A DNA stretch of 64,000 bases from Paenibacillus sp. J2TS4 (GCF_018403245.1 NZ_BOSH01000010.1:1-64000); one strand, 5' to 3'. Positions 44,150 through 53,362 are shown, numbered from the stretch's first letter. The notes: generated by a model from the letters alone, not told the origin. Translations and numbers: made by a program.

Positions 44150-44250
44150 ACTAGCGGTACTTACGGCTCTTACGGCTCTTACGGCTCTTACGGCACTTAT
44201 GGCACTTACGGCCTCTTACGGCTCTTACGGCTCTTACGGCTCTTGAGGAT
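44150..44250. repeat. 9-bp tandem repeat (TTACGGCTC)n
   Basis: About ten units of TTACGGCTC and variants (TTACGGCAC, TTATGGCAC) in tandem, with one inserted C near 44212 that changes phase. A frame over it would read Tyr-Gly-Ser and then Leu-Leu-Arg repeats, but it lacks a ribosome binding site. It is likely to vary in length between strains. Confidence 0.8.
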
Positions 44251-44341
44251 CTCGCGGCTCTGGCAGCACTGGGGCTAGATAACAGACGCACTAGCATAGC
44301 ACGTGGTTCTGATATCCTCCCCAAAATTCTAAAGATAAAAC

Positions 44342-44368
44342 AAGGGTGCCCCCAATAGGGAGCACCTT
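44342..44368 (-). terminator. terminator of the ABC export operon
   Basis: AAGGTGCTCCC pairs with GGGGGCACCCTT around TATT; on the minus strand GTTTTATC follows. It lies 18 bp after the permease stop. Confidence 0.75.
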
Positions 44369-44385
44369 GCCGTTTGTATTAACCC

Positions 44386-45660
44386 TTAAACATTATAAGC
44401 CTTCATCGCCTTGCGAACTTCCTTCCAGGAAGGACGTTTGCCGTACATGAGGACGCCGACGCGGTAAATTTTGGCCGACAGCCATCCGAAGAAACCAATC
44501 GATGCCAGCATAATCACGATGGATAAGCCGATTTCCCACAGAGCCGGCTCACCCAATCCCACCCGCAAGAACATAATCATCGGGGTAAAAAACGGAATGT
44601 AGGACGTGACGACAACGAAGGTACTGTCCGGACTGCTTAAGCCAAACATGCCGATGTAGAAGCCAGCCAACAGAATAAACGTCAGCGGAGTGACCGCCTG
44701 ACCGAGATCCTCTGTCCGGCTGACCAGAGAACCTACAGCCGCAAATAGAAAAGCGTAGAGCAAGAATCCGGACAAGTAGAAAAATAGAAAGCCTGCAATT
44801 AACGACAGCGGGATTTGGCTCAGTTGGATATCCAAAGAGCTCAGTATTTCTAAATTGTGCGGAAGCATGATGTTGATGGCGGCGACGACTATATAGATTC
44901 CTATTTGAGACAGTCCGAGCAGCAGCATTCCCAATACTTTACCAAACATTTGCGTTAACGGTGAGATGCTGGAGATGAGAATTTCCATGACCCGCGAGCT
45001 TTTCTCCGCCGTCACTTCGGTCGATATCAAATTTCCATACAACATTACCGACATGAACAGCAGGAACACGAGAACGTAGACCAATCCGACAGCCACCATT
45101 TTTTCTCCCGGCTCCTTCTCCGCTCCCGACCCTTCAGCCGGAGTCAATTGCATACTTTCCAATTCGATCGGAGAGTTCAGCTTCGCCAGCTGCTCTTGAC
45201 TCAGCCCAAGCTCTTTAACGACCGCTTCTGTCTTAATGGACTGCAAAACCGTCGTCAACATCGACTGCTCACTCGTCCCGAGCGATTTATCGGAGTGGTA
45301 GACTGCCTTGAACAATACCCCGTTCTCCTCCGCCACTTCCAAATAACCGGTTAATTCACCGTTATCGATCCGCTCCTTCGCTTGCTGCAGATTGGCTTCC
45401 GGAGAACCGGCATCCGGCAGCAGCACGATCTTTATTTTCTCTTCTTCCTGCTGCAAGGAAGCCGCCATTTGCTCAGAATAGCTGCCGCTTTGCGTTATTC
45501 CGATGCTGGTCGTATCGTCGGAGGAAAATAATGAAATAATAAAGGGCAGGTTAATCACTACGCTGATTAATACAACAAAGATGATCGTAGAGACAATGGA
45601 CGCTTTCGCTAAGAACCGATTCTTGAATGTAAAACGGACCACGCTCATCATATTACTCAT
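44386..45660 (-). CDS. ABC-type exporter permease (NatB/YhaP-like, ABC2 family)
   Basis: A 424-aa membrane protein: helix 1 near residue 20-45 (STIIFVVLISVVINLPFIISL), an extracellular domain of about 130 residues, then a helix cluster from about residue 190 with EVTAEKSSRVMEILISSISP, the ABC2/NatB signature. Its start overlaps the ATPase gene by 8 bp. Together with the 45653 ATPase it should export sodium, a peptide or another compound (NatAB-like); the substrate is not determined. Confidence 0.88.
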   Translation of the reverse strand: MSNMMSVVRFTFKNRFLAKASIVSTIIFVVLISVVINLPFIISLFSSDDTTSIGITQSGSYSEQMAASLQQEEEKIKIVLLPDAGSPEANLQQAKERIDNGELTGYLEVAEENGVLFKAVYHSDKSLGTSEQSMLTTVLQSIKTEAVVKELGLSQEQLAKLNSPIELESMQLTPAEGSGAEKEPGEKMVAVGLVYVLVFLLFMSVMLYGNLISTEVTAEKSSRVMEILISSISPLTQMFGKVLGMLLLGLSQIGIYIVVAAINIMLPHNLEILSSLDIQLSQIPLSLIAGFLFFYLSGFLLYAFLFAAVGSLVSRTEDLGQAVTPLTFILLAGFYIGMFGLSSPDSTFVVVTSYIPFFTPMIMFLRVGLGEPALWEIGLSIVIMLASIGFFGWLSAKIYRVGVLMYGKRPSWKEVRKAMKAYNV

Positions 45661-46555
45661 GCTCTCTACCTACTTTCTTGATAAAGATTTCGTTTAAGGT
45701 AGGCTCCATAACCTGAAATCTGGACACGTTAGCCTGCTCCATCGCAGCTTTTAATATGGGCTGAGCCGATTGGATATCGGAAATACGGATTTCCAACCCG
45801 TTTTCCCGTTGGTGGACTGCGGTTACTCCTTGAATGCCTTCTAAACCTTGAACTTCCTTGTCCGTCTCCAGAATAATTCTCTCCTTCGGGAACGTGCTCT
45901 TAATCTCCCTTAAATTTCCCTTAAGCACTACATTCGATTTATGCAGAATACAGATGTTCTGGCAAAGCTCCTCCACATGATCCATCCGGTGGCTGGAAAA
46001 AAGAATGGTTTTCCCTTCGTTCCTCAGCTCCAATACGGTTTTCTTGAGAAGCTCCACGTTAACGGGATCCAGTCCGCTAAAAGCCTCGTCGAGAATGAGA
46101 ATATCCGGATTATGGATAACCGCAGCGATGAATTGGATTTTTTGCTGATTCCCCTTGGACAGCTCTTCCACTTTTTTATTGTAATATTCCGGGACTTCAA
46201 ATTTATCAAGCCATTCTTTAAGCTTTTTGTCAGCCTCTTTCCTCGACATCCCTCTTAATTCCGCCAAGTATACAATTTGCTCGCTTACTTTGATCTTCGG
46301 ATACAGCCCTCGCTCCTCCGGTAAATAGCCCATAGACTGTCTAAGACCGTCATGATAAGGCTGCCCCTTCCACATAATTCGACCGCTATCCGGAAGGATC
46401 AGACCCAATACCATCCTCATCGTTGTTGTTTTGCCCGCTCCGTTACCCCCTAGTAGTCCAAAAATTTCCCCTTCTCTTACTTCAAGGCTGATTCCGTTAA
46501 CAGCGGTATGGTCGCCAAAGTGTTTTTTGATTTGATCAATTTCCAATTGGTTCAT
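45653..46555 (-). CDS. ABC transporter ATP-binding protein (NatA/YhaQ-like)
   Basis: A 300-aa ATPase. Walker A GGNGAGKTT (near 37), Q-loop GYLPEERGLYP, signature LSKGNQQK (near 138), Walker B ILILDEAFSGLDP and switch His in LFSSHRMDHVEEL. The C-terminal 80 residues are the usual extension of this subfamily. It overlaps both neighbours (20 bp with the upstream ATPase gene, 8 bp with the permease), so translation is coupled. Partner of the 44386-45660 permease. Confidence 0.9.
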   Translation of the reverse strand: MNQLEIDQIKKHFGDHTAVNGISLEVREGEIFGLLGGNGAGKTTTMRMVLGLILPDSGRIMWKGQPYHDGLRQSMGYLPEERGLYPKIKVSEQIVYLAELRGMSRKEADKKLKEWLDKFEVPEYYNKKVEELSKGNQQKIQFIAAVIHNPDILILDEAFSGLDPVNVELLKKTVLELRNEGKTILFSSHRMDHVEELCQNICILHKSNVVLKGNLREIKSTFPKERIILETDKEVQGLEGIQGVTAVHQRENGLEIRISDIQSAQPILKAAMEQANVSRFQVMEPTLNEIFIKKVGREHE

Positions 46556-47462
46556 TATTGCTCTTCTCCCCTTCCCTTATGGCTGAACTTTCCTGTGAAT
46601 GCAATAAATAATATAAGATTTCATCCAGTTCCAGTGCCTCGGTTTTGATAATGGTTATCCCCTCTTCAGATAAGCCGTGTCGAGTGGGCTCGAACGAACG
46701 GGTAATGATTTGGTAAGGTCCCGTACCGGTTATTTCTACCAAGCCCGGAATCGACTTCGGCTGTCGAGGGAACTGCTCCGCCCAGATGACCTTCCATTCG
46801 TCCAATAGAGTGTCTTTCTCAAAAATGCCCAGCAGACTTCCGTAAGAGAGGAAGATGACGTAATCCGCCAGCTTTTTAACCTCTTCCATAATATGGGTGG
46901 CGACTAATACGGACTTGGTTCCCGAATCCATGTACCGCTGAATTTCATCGATCATCACGCGGGAGGCAAAAGGATCCAACCCGGACGAAGGCTCATCCAG
47001 AAGCAGAAGATCGGGATCGTGTGCCATCGCCAATACTATGGAGAGCTTTCTTTGGACCCCTTTGGACATTCCCTTGAAAGAAAGATCTGAAGTTAGTGAG
47101 AATCGATCCATCAGCCTCTGGAGCCGTCTTTCGTCCCAGCCCGGAAACCAATGGGAGTAGAAATGAATCGTATCCCGGGCCTTCTTCCAACTGTCATCCC
47201 ATTCGGACAGCTCGGGAACATAACCTATTCGGCGCTTGATATCTGTCTCGTCCTGCGGATATCCTTTATCAAATAAGGAAATCGAGCCTTGATCGGGGTT
47301 CACCAGGTTCATCAGCATCTTGAACAGCGTGCTCTTGCCGGACCCGTTAGGCCCGACTACAGCTGCAATGTAGCCTTGATCGAGAACAAAGCTTAGCGGC
47401 CCCAGGGCAAACCCGGATTCATACTGCTTCTGAACCCCCGAAACGTTCAATACCGTATTCAT
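46536..47462 (-). CDS. ABC transporter ATP-binding protein (YtrB-like)
   Basis: A 308-aa ATPase with Walker A GPNGSGKST, Q-loop GYVPELSEWDD, signature MSKGVQRK, Walker B LLLLDEPSSGLDP and switch His in VATHIMEEV. I chose ATG 47462 (MNTVLNVSGVQKQY) because AAGGAG lies 9 nt upstream; an ATG at 47483 would overlap the GntR gene. It follows the GntR regulator directly and most likely pairs with the 47902-48645 membrane protein, as in the ytr operon of Bacillus. Confidence 0.88.
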   Translation of the reverse strand: MNTVLNVSGVQKQYESGFALGPLSFVLDQGYIAAVVGPNGSGKSTLFKMLMNLVNPDQGSISLFDKGYPQDETDIKRRIGYVPELSEWDDSWKKARDTIHFYSHWFPGWDERRLQRLMDRFSLTSDLSFKGMSKGVQRKLSIVLAMAHDPDLLLLDEPSSGLDPFASRVMIDEIQRYMDSGTKSVLVATHIMEEVKKLADYVIFLSYGSLLGIFEKDTLLDEWKVIWAEQFPRQPKSIPGLVEITGTGPYQIITRSFEPTRHGLSEEGITIIKTEALELDEILYYLLHSQESSAIREGEKSNNEPIGN

Positions 47463-47475
47463 CAGCCTTCTCTCC

Positions 47476-47871
47476 TTACTCATCGATTAGATCTGTCTCT
47501 TCCAGCAAACTATTCAATATCTCCCTCATCTCTTCGTCTGTGCAGTTCACCTGTCTTCCGGTCTCCACCGCATTGCGAAAAGCTTCATACACTGCTGCAT
47601 TGCGAAACCTTTCCCGCTGCACATAGCCTACCTTGGCTACAAAAGTACCTGTCCCTTGCCTCGTATACAGCAAGCCCTCTTGCTCCAGATCTTGATAGAC
47701 CCGTCTGATCGTAATGACACTGCAGGACAAATCCGCGGCAAATTCCCGGATCGAGGGCAGCAGTATTCCTTCAGGCAAATTTCCACTCAAGATCATCGCC
47801 CTCAGTTGTTCCTTTATTTGATGATAGAGGGGCTTGCCGCTATCGTTCGATATCGTGACCGGGATTCGCAT
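47476..47871 (-). CDS. GntR-family regulator (YtrA subfamily)
   Basis: A 131-aa repressor with an N-terminal winged HTH (SGKPLYHQIKEQLRAMILSG, LPSIREFAADLSCSVITIRR, LYTRQGTGTFV) and only a short 55-residue helical tail, as in the YtrA subfamily. It lies inside the ABC operon it presumably controls; the palindrome at 48704-48729 by the operon promoter is the likely target. YtrA-type systems often respond to cell-wall-active antibiotics. Confidence 0.88.
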   Translation of the reverse strand: MRIPVTISNDSGKPLYHQIKEQLRAMILSGNLPEGILLPSIREFAADLSCSVITIRRVYQDLEQEGLLYTRQGTGTFVAKVGYVQRERFRNAAVYEAFRNAVETGRQVNCTDEEMREILNSLLEETDLIDE

Positions 47872-47901
47872 CCCTCCACCTCCAATCCCTTCTCCAACCC
47901 T

Positions 47902-48645
47902 CTATCCCAATTCACGACGTTCCAGCTTGCGAACGGAGATCCAGGAACAGCCCGCTAGGATCAAGCTGCCGCTCAGGACACTAATCAAAGGGATAGCTAT
48001 GCCGTAATGTTGAGCAAGCTCCATACTTCCCTCGACCAAATTAATGCCGACCCACTGCAATCCCGCTGCAATTAAGATAAAGCCTATCACGAGGATGAAG
48101 CACCATATAACGTAGACCTTTTCTTTAAGCGCAAATTCCATATACATATAGAAGCCGCCGCAGGCTAATGCATAGCCAAGCCAGATGAACACAAATCGGA
48201 TGTACTCCGTTCCACTAAGCGGGAGAGCCCCCCATTGTCCCAGACCATAAATAACCGAAAAGAAACAAAAGCCTATTATAACTAAAGTCATCAGTAAAAC
48301 AGCCACCCGGCTAAGAACGATCTCGACAACAGTAATCGGCAGACTTCTCATCAACACCAGCTTTTTAGAAATCGTATTTCTTTTCCACCAGCTCGACCTG
48401 TAGTCCTTGGAGAGGAAAGTAAATCCTAGAGAACCCATGATCGACATAAAAAAAAGGTCAGTCACAAATCGATTAAAGATTCGGCTAAAATTACTGTCAT
48501 CGGCCCTGATGTTGTTTAATAACGAAATAGCAGTCAAGGCGAAGCATGAAAAGATAATGGCCGTCCAAAACCATCCCCAGCCGGTTCGCCTGCTTTCATA
48601 TTTAATTAAAAATTGTACATTCTTCCATAATTGAGCCCTGGCCAA
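47902..48645 (-). CDS. ABC exporter membrane protein (YtrC/D-like)
   Basis: A 247-aa membrane protein with six predicted helices (for example FWTAIIFSCFALTAISLL and VLLMTLVIIGFCFFSVIYGL) and an Arg/Lys-rich tail. It starts at TTG 48645 behind GAGAGGGG. It is the first gene of the operon and the likely membrane partner of the 46536-47462 ATPase. No conserved catalytic motif is seen; the call rests on topology and operon position. Confidence 0.7.
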   Translation of the reverse strand: MARAQLWKNVQFLIKYESRRTGWGWFWTAIIFSCFALTAISLLNNIRADDSNFSRIFNRFVTDLFFMSIMGSLGFTFLSKDYRSSWWKRNTISKKLVLMRSLPITVVEIVLSRVAVLLMTLVIIGFCFFSVIYGLGQWGALPLSGTEYIRFVFIWLGYALACGGFYMYMEFALKEKVYVIWCFILVIGFILIAAGLQWVGINLVEGSMELAQHYGIAIPLISVLSGSLILAGCSWISVRKLERRELG

Positions 48646-48703
48646 AGATTTTCCCCTCTCCCTGTCATTCTTATAACCTGTAACATTAATCTTTCATTGT
48701 GCT

Positions 48704-48754
48704 TACTGTGTATATCTTCATATACAGTATACTCACTTGGGATTTATTGTGCAA
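48704..48754 (-). promoter_or_regulatory. promoter and GntR operator of the ABC export operon
   Basis: On the minus strand TTGCAC (48749-48754), 17 bp and TATACT (48726-48731) form a sigma-A promoter. The -10 is overlapped by the inverted repeat TACTGTATAT / ATATACACAGTA (48704-48729), which resembles YtrA-type operators. This suggests autorepression by the 47476-47871 regulator. Confidence 0.65.
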
Positions 48755-48799
48755 TACTTAATTCCGTTTTTCCATCATTCCCCTATTTTGATATTAAGT

Positions 48800-48872
48800 C
48801 TATATATGTGGCACTAAGCATCTTTCTTTCTCCACTCCATGATCTACGAATTCTTTAGTTCAATTTATATAG
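48800..48872 (-). repeat. MITE-like element, internally deleted copy 4 (73 bp)
   Basis: Both tips are present (CTATATATGTGGCACTAA and, inverted, CTATATAAATTGAACTAAAG) with only about 35 bp of the left inner sequence between them. It shows that the family can lose its centre and keep its ends. No target duplication is obvious. Confidence 0.75.
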
Positions 48873-48884
48873 CTTTAACCATAC

Positions 48885-48918
48885 AAAAAAGATCTGCACC
48901 TATTAACATGCAGATCTT
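48885..48918 (-). terminator. terminator of the caa3 oxidase gene cluster
   Basis: AAGATCTGCA pairs perfectly with TGCAGATCTT around a 10-nt loop, and TTTTTT follows on the minus strand. It lies 20 bp after the DUF420 gene. Confidence 0.85.
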
Positions 48919-48937
48919 CAGGACTCTCCCTATTTGA

Positions 48938-49402
48938 TTACCAACCAAAAATAGCATCAATCACTGGCTTCGTTTCTCCGCCCGGATAAATAATATACAG
49001 CAGTGTATAGACGAAGATTCCGGTAGGAGCTGTTACAAGCCACATGACGGCCGTCCAGCGGCCGATTTTTCTATGCTTGGCGAAGTTCTTCTTAAAAGCT
49101 AGCGTAAGAGTAACCAGACCAAATACGGCGGAAACAGTAGCTAGAGTAATGTGAAATAACAAGAAAATATAATAGAAGGTTTTAACCAAATCCGGAGTGC
49201 TCTCCGCAATGGCCGTATTTCCGGCAAAGATTGTTCTGGACATATATACAATAAAAAAAGCAAGGGCAAAAATAGCCCCGGAAACCATAAACCGTTCATG
49301 CGCCAACCGATTTTTTTGACGAATGTGATACCAGCCTATAGCTACTAATATGGCACTAATAGCAATGAAAGTTGTACTGATTGTTGGAAGTAGAATGCTC
49401 AA
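48938..49402 (-). CDS. DUF420 membrane protein (CtaM/YozB-like)
   Basis: A 154-aa protein with four to five membrane helices and conserved His in HERFMVSG, LFHITLATVS and KHRKIGRWTA. DUF420 proteins are needed for maturation of heme-copper oxidases in Firmicutes (CtaM in Staphylococcus, YozB in Bacillus, from memory of the family). It is the last gene of the cta cluster, 21 bp after ctaG, which fits this role. Confidence 0.85.
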   Translation of the reverse strand: MSILLPTISTTFIAISAILVAIGWYHIRQKNRLAHERFMVSGAIFALAFFIVYMSRTIFAGNTAIAESTPDLVKTFYYIFLLFHITLATVSAVFGLVTLTLAFKKNFAKHRKIGRWTAVMWLVTAPTGIFVYTLLYIIYPGGETKPVIDAIFGW

Positions 49403-49423
49403 TTCGATCCCGTCCCATTAATA

Positions 49424-50383
49424 TTATGATGATGGTACTTGATTAGGCTTTAATACAGCAGAATCCCGAGATTCCGATGCTTCCGATTTCTGCATAGGTC
49501 GTAGGGCTTCCATCATGTCCAGGTCCAGTTGTTCTTCCTTCTTCCTTTCCGAGCGATACCATTCAAAGAAACTATAGGCCAGAACAATTCCATAGACGAT
49601 CTCCTGCATAATTTTCATCACGACTCCGCCCATTTGTTGATCGTCTATCGGTGGAAGGAAGGATAACGTTTGCGGCGCTCCTACATATACATCGTACACC
49701 AATACTTGAGTAAAGATCAGCAGTGCGCAAGCCGGGGTCAGCAATACGCCGTTGGCAAACATATACACCATCTTCTGAAGACCGTTGACTCTGGCCCACT
49801 TAGGATCTTTGACAAAGATCGGAAACCACATCTGGAAGGCAGTTACCATTAGTACCCAATGATAGATGAGATGGAGACCATGATATTCCATCATGTAGTT
49901 AAAAATGGTAGGGATATGGTAGAAAGAAAACAAAGCATTAAATATGATTACACTAATAAGAGGATGAGTTACCCGGTAAAGCCAAGGTTTGATCCACTTA
50001 ATTTCTATAATCGATTTAACAAACCAATGTGGAAGGCCCAGATAAAACAAAGGCGGGAAGACGAGGTAAATTAATGACATCTGCAGCATGTGAGAACTAA
50101 ACAAAAAGCTGTGTCCGTAAAAATTAATCGGAGTTCCCTGCGCAATATAAAACACGCCAAGCGCAGTAATCATTAATGCTTTCGTTCCTCCACTGACTGG
50201 TTCGGATTCTGCAAACAGCTTACGTCCTGGTCCCATGAAATAAAAGTAGACGATTCCGACCAGAACCATGAGCAGAAAGATGTCAGGTCTCCACAAGGCG
50301 AAGAAATCCGGGTTTTGGTGATGGATATGTCCTGTATTCGGCACGGGATTTAGCCCCCTTATAGTCCAGTTTACAAAATTCAA
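49424..50383 (-). CDS. ctaG: caa3 oxidase assembly protein CtaG
   Basis: A 319-aa protein with about seven membrane helices (GTPINFYGHSFLFSSHMLQM, FYHIPTIFNYMMEYHGLHLI). The pairs of His/Met on the outer face are characteristic of the caa3_CtaG family that delivers copper to the oxidase. It is in the usual place after ctaF, although a hairpin separates the two genes. Confidence 0.88.
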   Translation of the reverse strand: MNFVNWTIRGLNPVPNTGHIHHQNPDFFALWRPDIFLLMVLVGIVYFYFMGPGRKLFAESEPVSGGTKALMITALGVFYIAQGTPINFYGHSFLFSSHMLQMSLIYLVFPPLFYLGLPHWFVKSIIEIKWIKPWLYRVTHPLISVIIFNALFSFYHIPTIFNYMMEYHGLHLIYHWVLMVTAFQMWFPIFVKDPKWARVNGLQKMVYMFANGVLLTPACALLIFTQVLVYDVYVGAPQTLSFLPPIDDQQMGGVVMKIMQEIVYGIVLAYSFFEWYRSERKKEEQLDLDMMEALRPMQKSEASESRDSAVLKPNQVPSS

Positions 50384-50490
50384 TCTGCTTGAGTATTCAA
50401 GGATAAACGCCTGCGATGTTCTTGATCTCTATTCAGGAATGTCTGCGTTTACCGTCGAAATTTACCAATAACGATTTTTATACATTCTAT

Positions 50491-50538
50491 AATTTTAAAG
50501 AAGGAGAGGCGGTACGTTGAAGTATAATCCGCCTCTCC
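50491..50538 (-). terminator. hairpin between ctaF and ctaG
   Basis: GGAGAGGCGG and CCGCCTCTCC form a perfect 10-bp stem around 16 nt, followed by TTCTTTAAAATT on the minus strand. The U-tract is broken, so it probably lowers rather than stops read-through into ctaG. Confidence 0.65.
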
Positions 50539-50550
50539 TCCCTATAAACC

Positions 50551-50865
50551 TTACCACCAAATCCAAAACAAAGCTGCTACAACTCCACACATTCCGAAAA
50601 TAACTCCGAAAATAATTCCTATAATCGGAAACGTATGCTCTTTATCCTTCATATGCATCCAGACGGCTAATTGGAAAACCGCTTGAACGGCAGCCAGCAG
50701 GATGAGGAAAGATACAAGAAACGCTTTGCTTAGCCCGCCGTAAATAACGGCAGCGAAGGCAAGCATCGTTAAAACTATGGATACAATATAGGTAATGTAA
50801 TGGTTTTTGGGGCCTTCTACGCGATGACGTGTTTTGATCGCAGAATTTTGCTGTTCTGTACTCAT
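50551..50865 (-). CDS. ctaF: cytochrome c oxidase subunit IV
   Basis: A 104-aa protein with three helices (YITYIVSIVLTMLAFAAVIY, FLILLAAVQAVFQLAVWMHM, IIGIIFGVIFGMCGVVAALF). It matches bacterial oxidase subunit IV (CtaF/QoxD type) in size and layout. It lies 4 bp after ctaE and stabilises the core complex in the cytoplasmic membrane. Confidence 0.9.
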   Translation of the reverse strand: MSTEQQNSAIKTRHRVEGPKNHYITYIVSIVLTMLAFAAVIYGGLSKAFLVSFLILLAAVQAVFQLAVWMHMKDKEHTFPIIGIIFGVIFGMCGVVAALFWIWW

Positions 50866-50869
50866 CCGT

Positions 50870-51481
50870 TTAACCCACCTTTCCCATTAGATAAACTACC
50901 GTAAAGACGAATACCCAGATGACGTCAACGTAGTGCCAATATAAGCTGGCCACGTAAAACTTGGGTGCTGTAACTACCGTTAACCCTTTCCTATAGCCTT
51001 GGATAATCAACAGGGAAATCCAGATGATCCCGAAGATAACGTGCGCTCCGTGGAATCCGACCAAAGTATAGAAGGCCGTACCAAAGGCGCTGCTTGTAAA
51101 GGTATGGCCTTCATGGACATACTCTACAAATTCGTAAATTTCCAAACCCAGGAAGGATAATCCGAGAACAACCGTTACGATCAGCCAACCAAGCATCGCT
51201 TTGACCTGGTGCTTATGCATGGCCATCATCGCTAAAACACTTGTCAACGAACTCGTCAAGAGGATTAAAGTCGCGACTCCGACCATACCCAGTTTGAAAA
51301 TTTCATCTGCGGTTGGCCCCTCCGGAACCTGGTTGCGGAGAGCAATGAATCCCGCAAACAAGGTTCCGAACAGAACCGTCTCGCCCCCTAGAAAAAACCA
51401 GAAGGCCAGAAGCTTGTTTTTTCCTTCAAGGGTCGCTTTTTCCGGTTGGGCAGGAAGTGTGCCGTTCATGTGATTTGCCAT
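50870..51481 (-). CDS. ctaE: cytochrome c oxidase subunit III
   Basis: A 203-aa protein with five helices. Hallmarks are LLAFWFFLGGETVLFGTLFA, LVGFHGAHVIFGIIWI and the C-terminal LYWHYVDVIWVFVFTVVYLM. The ATG follows the ctaD stop codon directly (TAAATG). Standard member of the caa3 operon. Confidence 0.93.
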   Translation of the reverse strand: MANHMNGTLPAQPEKATLEGKNKLLAFWFFLGGETVLFGTLFAGFIALRNQVPEGPTADEIFKLGMVGVATLILLTSSLTSVLAMMAMHKHQVKAMLGWLIVTVVLGLSFLGLEIYEFVEYVHEGHTFTSSAFGTAFYTLVGFHGAHVIFGIIWISLLIIQGYRKGLTVVTAPKFYVASLYWHYVDVIWVFVFTVVYLMGKVG

Positions 51482-53362
51482 TTAAGCCTTACCTCCCTTT
51501 TCTTGCAGTTCTTCCAGTTCAATATGCCAACCCGGATCGTCTTTAAACGAACGAATAATCATGCAGAGGAAGAAAATTGCAAGGCCGAAAATCGCTATAA
51601 TGTGATTTCCAAATAGTGTGTTCCACAAGCTGGTACTAAACTCATACCGTGCAAACATAAATCCGAAACCCGCTATGAACAGTCCAACGGACATGATAAA
51701 CGGAAGAATTGATGGAGACGGCATATGAATTGGCCCTAACGGTTCTGCCGGGGTCATCTCTTTGTTACCAGCCATTTTTTCCTTAAAGAATGCGTCCAAA
51801 CCACGTACAAGCGGAGTTTGTTTAAAGTTGTATTCCGGAGCAGGGGACGGAATAGTCCACTCCAGAGTGCGTGCATCCCAAGGATCGGCAGGCGCATCTG
51901 CGGGTTTCATAGCTGCAATAATAATATTCAATATAAATACGACTACACCAACACCCATTAGTATGGCACCTATCGTACTCAGGAAGTTACCCAGTTCGAG
52001 CTGTTGCCCTGGCAGGAAGGTGTAAACCCGTCTCGGCATTCCCATCAAGCCCAAGAAGTGCTGCGGGAAGAATGTCAGATGGAATCCGATAAAGAATGTC
52101 CAGAAATGCAGCTTGCCCAGTCCTTCATTTAGCATACGACCGAACATCTTAGGCCACCAATAGTAAAATCCGGAGAAGAGACCGAACATCATTCCCCCTA
52201 CAATAGTGTAGTGGAAGTGAGCTACAACGAAATAAGAGTCGTGATACTGGAAGTCGGCCGGAGGCACGGAAAGCATTACCCCGGTCATTCCACCCAGCAA
52301 GAAGGTCGGTATAAAACCGACTGCCCACAGGTTGGCTGCTGTAAAGCGAATTTGTCCGCCCCACATTGTAAACAGCCAGTTAAAGATTTTGATCCCAGTC
52401 GGTACGGCAATGGCCATCGTCGCTACCGCGAAGATCGAGTTAGCTACAGGTCCCATACCTACAGTGTACATATGGTGAACCCAAACCATGAAGCCAAGGA
52501 AACCGATCAAGATCGTTGCAAACACCATGGAACTATATCCAAACAGTCTCTTTTTCGAGAAAGTACTGACGACTTCAGATATAATCCCGAAAGCCGGCAG
52601 GATCAGGATATAAACTTCAGGGTGTCCGAAAATCCAGAAAATATGCTGCCAAAGAACAATATTTCCTCCCTTGGCTACGTTAAAGAAGTTTCCGTCAAAC
52701 AGACGGTCGAACATCAACTGAACCAAGCCTACAGTAACTGCAGGGAAAGCAAACAAAATCAATGCCGAAGTGATAAATGCGGTCCAAGTAAAAAGCGGCA
52801 TCCGCATGTAAGTCATTCCCGGAGCACGCATGTTCACGATCGTAACGAGGAAGTTAATTCCTCCAATCAGCGTACCGATACCGGAAATCTGCAATCCAAG
52901 AACATAGAAATCGACTCCGAACAAGCTGGTGTCCGTGGACAACGGAACATAAGCCGTCCACCCAGCGTCAGGCGCTCCTCCCATGAACCAGCTCAAGTTC
53001 AGAAGCAGTCCTCCGAAGAAGAACAACCAGAATCCAAGAGAGTTCAAGAATGGGAAAGCAACGTCGCGAGCACCGATTTGCAGCGGAACGATCGCGTTCA
53101 TAAATCCTAAGAGCATAGGCATGGCCGCCAAGAAAATCATCGTCGTACCATGCATTGTAATTAATTGGTTAAACGTGCCTCCAACGAATATTTCCAAATT
53201 GGGGTAAAGAAGCTGAATCCGGATCAAGAGGGCTTCCAATCCGCCGATCAGGAAGAACATTCCCCCTGCCAGGAAATACAGAATCCCGATTTTTTTATGG
53301 TCAATCGTTGTGATCCAATCCATTAAGCCTGTGTAACGTTTTACCGCATGAGACTGAGCCAA
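51482..53362 (-). CDS. ctaD: cytochrome c oxidase subunit I
   Basis: A 626-aa catalytic subunit with 12-14 helices. The active site is visible: FWIFGHPEVYILILPAFG (CuB His and the cross-linked Tyr), HHMYTVGMG (two CuB His) and DSYFVVAHFHYTIVGG (heme a and a3 His). It reduces oxygen to water and pumps protons. The longer C-terminus after helix 12 is that of Bacillus-type caa3 oxidases. Confidence 0.95.
   Translation of the reverse strand: MAQSHAVKRYTGLMDWITTIDHKKIGILYFLAGGMFFLIGGLEALLIRIQLLYPNLEIFVGGTFNQLITMHGTTMIFLAAMPMLLGFMNAIVPLQIGARDVAFPFLNSLGFWLFFFGGLLLNLSWFMGGAPDAGWTAYVPLSTDTSLFGVDFYVLGLQISGIGTLIGGINFLVTIVNMRAPGMTYMRMPLFTWTAFITSALILFAFPAVTVGLVQLMFDRLFDGNFFNVAKGGNIVLWQHIFWIFGHPEVYILILPAFGIISEVVSTFSKKRLFGYSSMVFATILIGFLGFMVWVHHMYTVGMGPVANSIFAVATMAIAVPTGIKIFNWLFTMWGGQIRFTAANLWAVGFIPTFLLGGMTGVMLSVPPADFQYHDSYFVVAHFHYTIVGGMMFGLFSGFYYWWPKMFGRMLNEGLGKLHFWTFFIGFHLTFFPQHFLGLMGMPRRVYTFLPGQQLELGNFLSTIGAILMGVGVVVFILNIIIAAMKPADAPADPWDARTLEWTIPSPAPEYNFKQTPLVRGLDAFFKEKMAGNKEMTPAEPLGPIHMPSPSILPFIMSVGLFIAGFGFMFARYEFSTSLWNTLFGNHIIAIFGLAIFFLCMIIRSFKDDPGWHIELEELQEKGGKA

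Noticed and set aside
44087..44278. 63-aa open frame with Tyr-Gly-Ser and Leu-Leu-Arg repeats
   Set aside because: It is the 9-bp tandem repeat read as protein; no ribosome binding site and a frame-changing insertion.
52211..53110. 299-aa open frame opposite ctaD
   Set aside because: Antisense shadow of the strongly conserved subunit I gene; composition is a mirror of it.
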